From: Flavobacterium sp.
GTDB lineage: Bacteria; Bacteroidota; Bacteroidia; Flavobacteriales; Flavobacteriaceae
Assembly (NCBI GenBank): GCA_012032075.1
Contig: JAAURU010000081.1
Location: 1 to 10,592 of the forward strand
Direction: 5' to 3'
DNA: 10,592 nucleotides
The position numbers and the translations under genes were made by a program. The notes under the pieces were generated by a model. It ran no database searches. It was not told the origin of the DNA and was given only the letters and a program-made list of their open reading frames with translations. This document shows, in pieces, positions 1 through 6,876 of this stretch. Numbering within the stretch: the stretch's first letter is position 1; each line of letters opens with the position of its first letter.

Positions 1-1
1 C

Positions 2-328
2 TTTTTTCCAAAATGTCCTGTTTGCTGGGCGGTTTATATGAGTATGTTAGGTAGTTTTGGAATAACTAAAATTCCTTATATGAAATGGCTTTTACCAGTT
101 TTCATATTTTTTTAGCATTTCATTTATTGGATGTTATTAAAGAAAGTGCCTAGTAAAGGATATGGTCCATTTGTTATAAGTTTAGTTGGTTTTTCAATAC
201 TGCTATTCAGTAAATTACTATTTGATTTATCTGAATGGATTTCCTTCATAGGAATGGGATGCATTTTTATAGGTTCTTTATGGAATAGTTTCACCATACC
301 AAAATCACAAAAATTAATACTAAATTAA
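2..328 (+). CDS. Small membrane protein with CPVC motif, 5'-truncated and with disrupted frame
   Basis: This is the 3' part of a gene that begins before the window. The frame starting at base 2 reads FFPKCPVCWAVYMSMLG and continues to an in-frame TAG at 113-115. The same frame resumes with a hydrophobic stretch and ends at 326-328. The cleanest repair is one extra T in the T-run 107-113 and one A fewer at 139-141, giving FFLAFHLLDVIKKVPSKGYG with no stop. The product would be a multi-helix inner-membrane protein: a Cys-Pro-Val-Cys pair next to the first helix, a second helix around FIFFLAFHLL, and two further helices (FVISLVGFSILLF and FIGMGCIFIGSLW). Small MerC-like or unnamed flavobacterial proteins have a comparable CPxCW segment, so metal or thiol chemistry is possible, but I do not assign a function. 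I am confident it is a real gene and unsure of the family. Confidence 0.55.
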
Positions 329-341
329 AATACAAACAATT

Positions 342-440
342 ATGAAATCACCACTAAAAAAAAGTTTGTTGCAAACAATTGAAAAATCATCGAATACCGA
401 TGAAAAATATAATCATTGTGAGATAAACACCAATGACTAA
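342..440 (+). CDS. Possible small peptide gene (32 aa) upstream of tyrosinase
   Basis: An ATG at 342 opens a 33-codon frame ending in TAA at 438-440. The peptide begins MKSPLKKSLLQTIEKSS and ends KYNHCEINTND. It is charged, with a lysine-rich start, one cysteine and one tyrosine, and no signal peptide or membrane segment. It begins 14 nt after the preceding gene and stops 45 nt before the tyrosinase ATG on the same strand. An open frame this short can arise by chance, and the run of eight A at 356-363 is a likely indel site given the other frame breaks in this window. It could therefore be a fragment of something longer, a leader peptide for the tyrosinase, or non-coding. No function is assigned. 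Confidence 0.25.
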   Translation: MKSPLKKSLLQTIEKSSNTDEKYNHCEINTND

Positions 441-443
441 AAG

Positions 444-462
444 GGTGATAACATATGTTACC
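444..462. promoter_or_regulatory. Palindrome in tyrosinase leader, possible operator
   Basis: Bases 449-460 form a perfect 12-bp palindrome, TAACATATGTTA. Flanking GGT (444-446) and ACC (460-462) extend the symmetry if the GA at 447-448 is treated as an insertion. It is centred about 30 bp upstream of the tyrosinase ATG, where a repressor or activator dimer could bind. No consensus TAnnTTTG -7 element was found next to it, so its role as an operator is inference only. Confidence 0.3.
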
Positions 463-485
463 GTTAACAAATAAAATTTAAATAT

Positions 486-2039
486 ATGAAAAATGTAGGC
501 ATACGTAAATCATTAGTAGAATTACAAAACGACTATGATAATGGCAATAAAAAACCATTAGAAGATTTAATGAGAGCATGGAAAGGCATTAAAGAATTAG
601 ACCCTATGGATCCAAAGTCTTTTTATTGCTTAGCCGGTTTTCATGGCGAACCTTTTAGAGGTGCTGGTTACGGAGATAGTTCTTATTGGGGTGGTTATTG
701 TAACCATGGAAATGTTTTGTTTCCAACATGGCATAGAGTTTATCTATACAAATTAGAAAAAGCCTTACAAAGTATTAAAGGATGTGAAGAGGTGATGTTA
801 CCTTTTTGGGATGAAACCAATGAAGATTCAATGAAAAATGGAATTCCTTGGGCGTTAACTAGAGAATATTTTGAATTGGGTGGTGAGAAAATTAAAAATC
901 CGTTGATTTCTTATACCTTCCAACACATTGTAAAAGATAGTATTCAATCAGATGATGACTTATATACAAAGCCAGTTGGTTATGAAACGGTTCGTTATCC
1001 TTTATCAGGTTTAGTTGGGAAAGATAGTATAGAAGCAACCAAAAAGCACAACGCTAATTTTCCAAATTATGACGAAAATGTAAAAATTTTAGACCGAAAT
1101 ATTGTGGCTTGGCTAGATAATACTATTGTTATGCCCGATGGTACACGAAGACAAATGGGGGTTTATAAAGAATTTGAAGATTGTTTGAAAGCTCCTAATT
1201 ATACTGTTTTTTCTAATACAACTTCGGCAGGAAAATGGAATGAAGATAAATTAGATAAAATTGTGCCTCTAGAGTCGCCTCATAATCATATTCATTTGGC
1301 TGTGGGTGGTTTTGATGTACCCAATCAAGGAGATTTTTCTCCAATAGCTGGAGCCAATGGAGATATGGGTGAAAATAATACTGCTGGTTTTGATCCTATT
1401 TTCTTTTTCCATCATTGTAATATAGATCGTATGTTTTGGTTATGGCAAAAGCAACATGATGCCACTAATAAGTTGGAAATTATTCCTGAATATCCAGGAA
1501 CAAATTCTAGTGATAGTCAAGGAGCAACCCCAGGAATTACTCCAAATTCTTGGTTAACAGTTGAAACACCTTTAAACCCATTCAAATTAGAAGAAAATGA
1601 AAAGGAAAGAGCTTTTACAACAGTAGATTGTATCAATATTGAAACACAATTAGGTTACACTTATGGTAAAGGTTCTTTTGATGAAACTGTAAAAATGGTT
1701 TTACGAGAGACTAATAAACCTTCAAAAGTAGCATATGTTTCCAAAATTAACAGAGCTCCTATGAAAGGATCATTTATAGTAGCTGCTTATGCTACAATAG
1801 AAGGTAAACGATATTATTTAGGAGCAGAATCAGTATTAAGTAGATGGAATACTGCTTTTTGTGCGAATTGCCAAACGCATTTAGAAGTAAAAGCTTCTTA
1901 TGATTTAGCTTCGCTTCCTGAAAAATCAATTGAAGAATCTTCTATTGATGTTGAAATTATTGGAAGAGAACAAAATAATCAATTGTTTGCTAGAGCTGCC
2001 GAAACTGGTAAAAAATTATTCCACATAGAAATTAAGTAG
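486..2039 (+). CDS. Tyrosinase / polyphenol oxidase, fungal pro-tyrosinase type
   Basis: An intact 517-residue type-3 (dinuclear) copper oxidase. Tyrosinases oxidise monophenols and o-diphenols to o-quinones, the first step to melanin-like pigments. CuA ligands are predicted at H53 (GFHGEP), H74 and H83 (FPTWHR). CuB ligands are H266 and H270 (PHNHIH) and H310 in FFFHHCNIDRMFWLWQ, the family signature. C72-N-H74 matches the Cys-x-His pair that forms a thioether bridge in fungal enzymes. E263 (three residues before H266) and N267 match the Glu/Asn pair linked to monophenolase activity. Y391-T-Y393 is the YxY motif ending the core domain. Residues from about 395 to 517 form a tyrosinase C-terminal domain with C459-A-N-C462, like the CxxC linked to copper loading in Aspergillus oryzae MelB. 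There is no signal peptide, so it is predicted to be cytoplasmic and probably latent until the lid is moved. No MelC1-type caddie gene is adjacent. Tyrosinase versus catechol oxidase cannot be settled from sequence. Confidence 0.95.
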   Translation: MKNVGIRKSLVELQNDYDNGNKKPLEDLMRAWKGIKELDPMDPKSFYCLAGFHGEPFRGAGYGDSSYWGGYCNHGNVLFPTWHRVYLYKLEKALQSIKGCEEVMLPFWDETNEDSMKNGIPWALTREYFELGGEKIKNPLISYTFQHIVKDSIQSDDDLYTKPVGYETVRYPLSGLVGKDSIEATKKHNANFPNYDENVKILDRNIVAWLDNTIVMPDGTRRQMGVYKEFEDCLKAPNYTVFSNTTSAGKWNEDKLDKIVPLESPHNHIHLAVGGFDVPNQGDFSPIAGANGDMGENNTAGFDPIFFFHHCNIDRMFWLWQKQHDATNKLEIIPEYPGTNSSDSQGATPGITPNSWLTVETPLNPFKLEENEKERAFTTVDCINIETQLGYTYGKGSFDETVKMVLRETNKPSKVAYVSKINRAPMKGSFIVAAYATIEGKRYYLGAESVLSRWNTAFCANCQTHLEVKASYDLASLPEKSIEESSIDVEIIGREQNNQLFARAAETGKKLFHIEIK

Positions 2040-2061
2040 TTTGTTTGTTTTTATAGTTTTT

Positions 2062-2096
2062 AATAACCCAGATTTCAAATTGAAGTTTGGGTTATT
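2062..2096. terminator. Long hairpin between convergent genes
   Basis: AATAACCCA at 2062-2070 pairs perfectly with TGGGTTATT at 2088-2096. The interior (GATTTCAA against TTGAAGTT) continues the helix with two G-U pairs. It lies 23 nt past the tyrosinase stop and overlaps the repaired stop codon (2092-2094) of the minus-strand coiled-coil gene. No strong T-tract follows on either side, so termination is likely but not certain. Confidence 0.6.
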
Positions 2097-2695
2097 TGAT
2101 TGGTTTTATAGCTACTTTTTGCAAATCATAATTTAATGTTTTTAGTTTTTGATTTGCTATTAATTTAGCTTTTCTGTCTGCTTTTGGGTCAAGTATTATT
2201 TTGTGACTCAAAGCCATTTCTGTTTTTAAATTTTCAATTTTTGTGATTCTTTCAGGTTTTAGAATTGGCAATAGCCAAAGTAGCTTTTATACTATCAAGT
2301 GCTTTATTTTGCTTGTCTATAATATCTTGCATGGCTACTCTTAAGGAATCTTCATTTTTGGTAACACCTTCATTTTCAATAATTTCTTCAATTTGATTGG
2401 TGTTTTGAGCAATTTCTTTGGTAAACCCCTCATTATTGCTGTTAGAAAGCTCAGTAACACTTTCTTGTAATTTTATATTTTGATTGAAAAGAGGTAATGA
2501 AATAAAGCCATTTAAAATCACCATAAAAATAGTCATTAACATAAATCTCCAAATCATTTTTATGATTAATGGTCTTGGTTCTTGGTCTTTATTTTGTTCG
2601 GCTCTAAGCAAGAAAAAAGTAAGTAATACTAATAAAAAGCTAAAACCCGAAATGCCATAACCTAAAATTTTTAAAACATCTAGATTTTCAAACAT
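2092..2695 (-). CDS. Two-TM coiled-coil protein of unknown function, one frameshift near the 3' end
   Basis: The ATG is at 2695. Uninterrupted translation ends after 147 residues at 2252. Dropping one base from the T-run 2257-2260 (A-run on the coding strand) lets the frame continue for 54 more codons without a stop to TAA at 2092-2094. The repaired product is about 200 aa. It has two membrane helices (about residues 9-30 and 48-70) separated by a short basic loop, then a long Gln/Glu/Asn-rich helical region likely to form a coiled coil, and a Lys-rich tail. The second helix and tail suggest a membrane-anchored protein with a soluble C-terminal rod. I recognise no domain. It lies 100 nt after the oxygenase gene, and a GATATTTG (one mismatch from TAnnTTTG) at 2723-2730 could be its own -7 element. 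The 3' extension is inference from the open frame. Confidence 0.6.
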
Positions 2696-2795
2696 GATTT
2701 CTTGGTTTAATTATTTGTTATACAAATATCAAACTGTTTTAAAAAAATATTTCAGGGTAAAATATGGTTTTTTGATGAGGGTTTTTCCCCAAAAT

Positions 2796-3495
2796 TCACA
2801 TTAAATCGTTACTAATTTTTGCAATTAATTCAGAAGCAACTTCAGTATTCATCAATTTTAATTGTTCAATTATCAGTATTTTTCTTCATTTGAAAGTTTA
2901 GGTATAGTTTTTACGAATTGATTTTCATTGGCTTCTTTAAAAAATAAGGCATCTGTCCATTCGTTTCGTAAGCCATCAATAACAAGATGAATCCTATCTT
3001 CCTTTCCTCTGTTGGCAACAGAATGGGTAAAATTAGCATTAATGTACCAACATTCTCCTTCGTTCATAATCAATCTTTGGTTATCCAAAATAAATTCGAC
3101 TTCTGGATTTGTGATTACAGGAATATGGATTCTAAAACAACCGTCTTCATAACCTAATTCATTATCTGTATGCGGTTTAATATGAGCTCCAGTGCTTAAT
3201 CGTAACAGTCTAACGGTGGTTTTTCATATAAAAAAGTATCGATTACTTCTTTTAAATAATCGCACGAATCCATAATTTCCGTGAAGTTTACCTTTTCTGT
3301 GCCTAAATTAAAAGCATTTATATTGTCTGATTTACCACCTTGTGAAAGTAAAGCAATAGCATTCCACTCACCAGAATAATCATTAGTATTGAAATGCTTT
3401 ACCCAATTTTTACTAAGTATTTTCTCAACATCAATTTGTAGTTTTTCTACATCAAATGCAAAAGGAAATTTTATATGTCTGATTAGGTTTTCCAT
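2796..3495 (-). CDS. Aspartyl/asparaginyl beta-hydroxylase family Fe(II)/2-oxoglutarate oxygenase, two frameshifts
   Basis: The ATG is at 3495. Two breaks split the frame, and each is repaired by one extra T in a plus-strand T-run (3220-3224 and 2879-2883). The repaired protein is about 233 aa, ending at TGA 2796-2798. Iron ligands are visible: H109-T-D111 in IKPHTDNE and distal H158 in NFTHSVANRG. R168 in DRIHLVID is the likely 2-oxoglutarate-binding arginine. The core GYEDGCFRIHIPV and GECWYINANF is characteristic of PF05118 and resembles the bacterial branch that includes L-proline cis-4-hydroxylases. The family couples oxidative decarboxylation of 2-oxoglutarate to hydroxylation of an amino acid or peptide side chain in the cytoplasm; the substrate here is unknown. 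The repaired tail contains LMNTEVASELI, so an unrepaired annotation loses both the HxD motif (between the two open pieces) and the C-terminus. It starts 1 nt after the HExxH gene and is the third gene of that operon. Confidence 0.85.
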
Positions 3496-3496
3496 G

Positions 3497-3991
3497 TTAA
3501 TCTCGGGTCCATTTTAGCATGTGAGGAAATGGTTCTTTGTTTAGTTCTTTTGCTTTTTCTTCGCTTAAAGTTAATCCAAACCATTCTAATAGTGGTAGCC
3601 CAATGAAATTATGATCTTTAAAAGAAGCCAACAACCATTCAGAACTTCCTTTGTAACCATTTGGATGAAAAACAACATCCAATGGTATTTCCAAATGATG
3701 TGCAGCCGCAAACGACCAAAGCATAGCTCCAATTTCATCTCCTTGTGTGGGCCAATCTTCAGGCATTTCATTGGTTCCAATTTTCTTTCTGTTTTCCGAT
3801 GTGGTAACTGCTAGATGTCCAGCTTCATGTAAAATGTCACCAGGATATAATAATTGGTTATAATCTACTAAAATTCCTTCGTTTGAAAGTGCCAAACCTG
3901 GAAGAAAAGTGGTAGCAGGTAATTCCTTTTCAATAGTTGGAATTCCAATATCTTTTAAGAAAGCTATAATTTTTTTAATTGTTTCTTCCAT
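3497..3991 (-). CDS. Uncharacterised small HExxH protein (putative metalloprotease-like)
   Basis: An intact 164-residue soluble protein with no signal peptide or membrane segment. Its most informative feature is H55-E-A-G-H59 within DILHEAGHLAV, the zinc-binding HExxH motif of zincin metalloproteases. An acidic pair D85-E86 in GDEIGAMLWSFAAAHH, 27 residues downstream, could supply the third ligand as in gluzincins. The start at 3991 lies 6 nt after the Dph6-like stop, and the stop leaves 1 nt before the oxygenase ATG, so the three are almost certainly co-transcribed. The N-terminal part (about residues 1-50) has a conserved-looking LPGL segment before the motif. I believe related small cytoplasmic proteins are widespread in bacteria, but I know no established function. 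Protease activity is inferred from the motif only, and the site could instead bind metal for another purpose. Confidence 0.85.
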   Translation of the reverse strand: MEETIKKIIAFLKDIGIPTIEKELPATTFLPGLALSNEGILVDYNQLLYPGDILHEAGHLAVTTSENRKKIGTNEMPEDWPTQGDEIGAMLWSFAAAHHLEIPLDVVFHPNGYKGSSEWLLASFKDHNFIGLPLLEWFGLTLSEEKAKELNKEPFPHMLKWTRD

Positions 3992-3997
3992 AAAAAC

Positions 3998-4730
3998 TTA
4001 AATTAAATCACAATACCAAAATCCATATTGATAAGGAGAATCATCCGTTTTGCAGACATCACTATTCGAGGATTTTGTAGGTTCGTATTTTTTATACACA
4101 ATTTCTCCAATTTCAAAAGCAATAGGTTTACTTAAAATAGGGCCATCAAAAGTAAAGGTGTGAAATTCCCCGTTTTCTCCACATGGATCTACATTTTCTG
4201 GTAAATCATTTATGAAATTTTCATCAATAATTCTTCCTACAAATTCTTTACCTAAATATTTTTCACTTACACATACAATAATTGTTTTAAAACCTAAGTC
4301 TAAAAACTCTTCTAGTAAAGCTTTTGTATTTTTTTTCCATAGCGGAAAAACTCCTGTAAAATTTACTGCTACTAATTTATCTTCTCTGTATTGACGTAAA
4401 TCTTCTAGAAAAATGTCTCCAAAAATGGAATGGGTTATTCCTTTTTCTTTGAAATTGTAGCAAGGTGTTTTCCATTACTTCATTGTAAACTTCCATGGTT
4501 GGCATTTCTGGTAGCATCATTTTTGTCAAAGGTAAACCCATACTTTCCACTTGTTTTTCCAGTAGTTCCACACGAACACCATGCATAGAAATACGTTGGT
4601 ATTGTTCACTTACACTTGTTAGTAATGTAACAATTTCATACTCGTTATCTTGTTGGATTTTATACAAAGCTAGAGCCGAATCTTTTCCGCTGCTCCAGTT
4701 AAAAAGGGCTTTCTTTTTCAATTTTGGCAT
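3998..4730 (-). CDS. Dph6-like PP-loop ATPase (diphthine--ammonia ligase family), one frameshift
   Basis: The ATG is at 4730 and the repaired protein is about 243 aa, ending at TAA 3998-4000. The PP-loop SSGKDS at residues 13-18 binds the ATP pyrophosphate. HGVRVELLEKQ and LPEMPTMEVYNEVM follow as in Dph6 homologues. The frame breaks at AAA 4452-4454 (plus strand). Removing one base yields FKEKGITHSIFGDIFLEDL and then the rest of the domain to a C-terminal YGFWYCDLI. Without repair the product stops at 117 aa. In archaea and eukaryotes Dph6 amidates diphthine on elongation factor 2 using ATP and ammonium. Bacteria lack diphthamide, so the bacterial substrate is unknown and the family name should not be read as a function. 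It is the first gene of a tight three-gene operon with the HExxH and oxygenase genes and is divergent from the M1 aminopeptidase. Confidence 0.88.
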
Positions 4731-4780
4731 GTTTATAGTGTAAACTTACAAAATAAGCTGAATTATTTCTAAAGGCTTTG

Positions 4781-4788
4781 TAAATTTG
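4781..4788 (+). promoter_or_regulatory. Candidate -7 element for the M1 aminopeptidase operon
   Basis: TAAATTTG fits the Bacteroidota -7 consensus TAnnTTTG. The -33 position carries CTG (4758-4760, 20 nt spacing) rather than TTG. Transcription would start just before the M1 ATG at 4807, giving a very short leader. It sits in the 76-bp divergent intergenic region shared with the Dph6-like gene. Confidence 0.4.
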
Positions 4789-4806
4789 GAACAATAAAAA
4801 TGACTC

Positions 4807-6876
4807 ATGAAATACCTTATTCTATTCTTTTTTACTTTTTCACTCTTTTCCCAGCAATACAAAAGTGTTGATTTTATAAGTTGTGATGCTTCTCTTTTTC
4901 CAGATGATATAAATAAATCAATTTCAGGTTTTGTTAAGTATGATTTTATAGTTCACAAACATATTGATACTATAAAGATTGATGCTATAAATATGGATTT
5001 TACAAATGTTTTTATAAACAATCAATACTTTAAATATAAAAATTCTGGAAGAGCATTACTATTATTTGAAGGATTTAAATTAGGAAATAATTCTATCAAT
5101 ATTGAATATTCAGTAACACCCAAACAAACTTTATATTTTACAGGAGAAGGTGAAGATTTACAAATTTGGACACAAGGACAAGGAAAATATACCAGTCATT
5201 GGTTACCTAGTTTTGATGATATGAATGAGAAGGTAATTTTTAATATTGGAATTAATTTCAAAGAAAATTTAAGGATAATTTCTAATGGTAAATTGATTCG
5301 AAACAAAAAGAAGAAATAATTCATTTTGAAAAATTTTCTATGCAAAAACCAATGTCTTCCTATTTAGTAATGCTTGCCATTGGGAATTTTGAAAAGCAAA
5401 CTGCTACAACCAAATCAGCTACTACTTTAGAATTCTATTTGGATAGAAAAGATACAACTAATTTTGAACCTACTTATCGTTATTCCAAGCAAATTTTTGA
5501 ATTTTTAGAACAAGTAAATAGGAGTTGAAGATATCCTTGGGAAGTGTATCGTCAAGTGCCTGTAAGAGATTTTTTATATGCAGGAATGGAAAACACCACT
5601 TCTACTATTTTTTCTCAAGATTTTGTGGTGGATTCTATTGGTTTTAATGATAAAAATTATATAAATGTCAATGCTCATGAATTAGCTCATCAATGGTTTG
5701 GTGATTTAATTACGGCAAAAGAAAGCAAACACCATTGGTTACAAGAAGGTTTTGCCACTTATTATGCGTTATTAGCTGAAAAAGAAGTTTTTGGAGACGA
5801 TTATTTCTACAATGAGTTGTATCATTCAGCTAAAGAATTACAACAAGCGAGTCAATACGATTCTATTCCTATTTTGAATGAAAAGGCTAGTTCGTTGACC
5901 TTTTATAAAAAAGGAGCTTGGGCTTTGCATGTTCTAAGAGAAAGCATTGGTGAAAAAAAATTTAGAAAAGCAGTTAAAACTATATAAAGAAATATGCATA
6001 TAAAATGTAGATACCAATGATTTTTTAGCTGAAATTAATAAAGTTTCTAAATATGATACGAATCCTTTTAAGAAAAGTTGGTTGGAAAGCCCTCAATTCA
6101 ATTTAGAAGAAGCGCAAAGTTATTTGATGAAAAATAATTCAGTAAAGCAATTGGTTGAATTTGGTGTAACCAATAGAAAATTAGATGAAGAAAAACTATT
6201 TGAAAAGTTTAAAGCGGTTTTACAATCAGATGTTTATTTCAGTGTAAAGCAAGAAGTAGTTTACCAATCACAAAATCTTTCACAAGAAAAGCAATTGGAA
6301 ATCTTAAGAATAGCTTTTGGCAATCAAAAATATCAAAGTAAGACAAGCTGTTGCGGAAATTTTAGCAAAAATTCCATTTTCCTTCAAAACTGAGTTTGAA
6401 TCTTTGTTAAATGACAAATCCTATATAACAAGAGAAATAGCATTATTTCGATTATGGACTAATTTTCCTGATGATAGAGAATATTTACTTGATTTATCTA
6501 AAGATTGGGAAGGTTTAAATTACAATTTAAAAATCGCACATTTAACTTTGAAAATAGTAGGATCAAACGATAATGAAAGTAGGAGCGATGAAGCTATTAA
6601 AGAATTAGAAAATTATACTAAATTACCTTATGAAGCTTCTGTAAGAGAACCTGCATTGGAACCTTAATAAAATTAGGTAAAATATCAGATGTTGTAATCG
6701 AAGAATTAATCAACGCTTCATTACATCACAAATGGCAATTTGTAAAATTTGCAAAAGATAATATAAGAGCTTTAATTTCAAATGAAGAATTAAGAGAAAA
6801 ATTTATATCTTTAAAAGATAAAGTTGATGACAAATTAAAAGAACGAATTAATTATTTCTTAAAAGAAACCGAATAA
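4807..6876 (+). CDS. Secreted M1-family aminopeptidase, frame broken at seven points
   Basis: Similarity to M1 zinc aminopeptidases runs through the whole interval in successive frames. The repaired product is about 690 aa. Residues 1-15 (MKYLILFFFTFSLFS) form a signal peptide with no lipobox, so it is exported. An N-terminal beta domain is followed by YAGMENT (substrate-binding GxMEN, near 258-264), HELAH near 291-295 with the third zinc ligand E near 314 in WLQEGFATY, and the catalytic Tyr near 367 in FYKKGAWAL. The C-terminal part is helical, HEAT-like. Breaks are repaired by +T at 5297-5298, -A at 5516-5518, +T at 5532, +T near 5981, +A at 6002-6005, -A at 6326-6330 and +G at 6658-6659. 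These enzymes remove N-terminal residues from peptides, so a nutritional periplasmic or surface role is likely. The last stop overlaps the patatin start (TAATG). All catalytic residues survive, so I favour sequence errors over decay. Confidence 0.85.

Noticed and set aside
342..2039. RiPP cluster with the small peptide as precursor and tyrosinase as modifying enzyme
   Set aside because: There is no recognisable leader, protease, transporter or repeated core, and the small ORF itself is uncertain; kept only as a remark in the finding.
3586..3780. Second minus-strand frame within the HExxH gene
   Set aside because: Shadow in another frame; the residue pattern lacks any conserved motif while the real frame has HEAGH.
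3611..3814. Open frame on the plus strand inside the HExxH gene
   Set aside because: Antisense to an intact gene with a recognisable motif; its own translation has no domain or leader features.
3998..4730. Cobalamin gene cluster, since Dph6-like genes can occur near B12 genes in Bacteroidota
   Set aside because: No cobalamin transport or synthesis gene and no recognisable B12 riboswitch appears in the window.
4212..4743. Two plus-strand open frames (4212-4394 and 4495-4743)
   Set aside because: Both lie opposite the Dph6-like gene, whose coding sequence is clear in the other direction once one base is repaired.
4807..6876. Programmed ribosomal frameshifting in the M1 gene
   Set aside because: Seven shifts in both directions without a consistent slippery sequence, and similar breaks in five other genes, do not fit a regulated mechanism.
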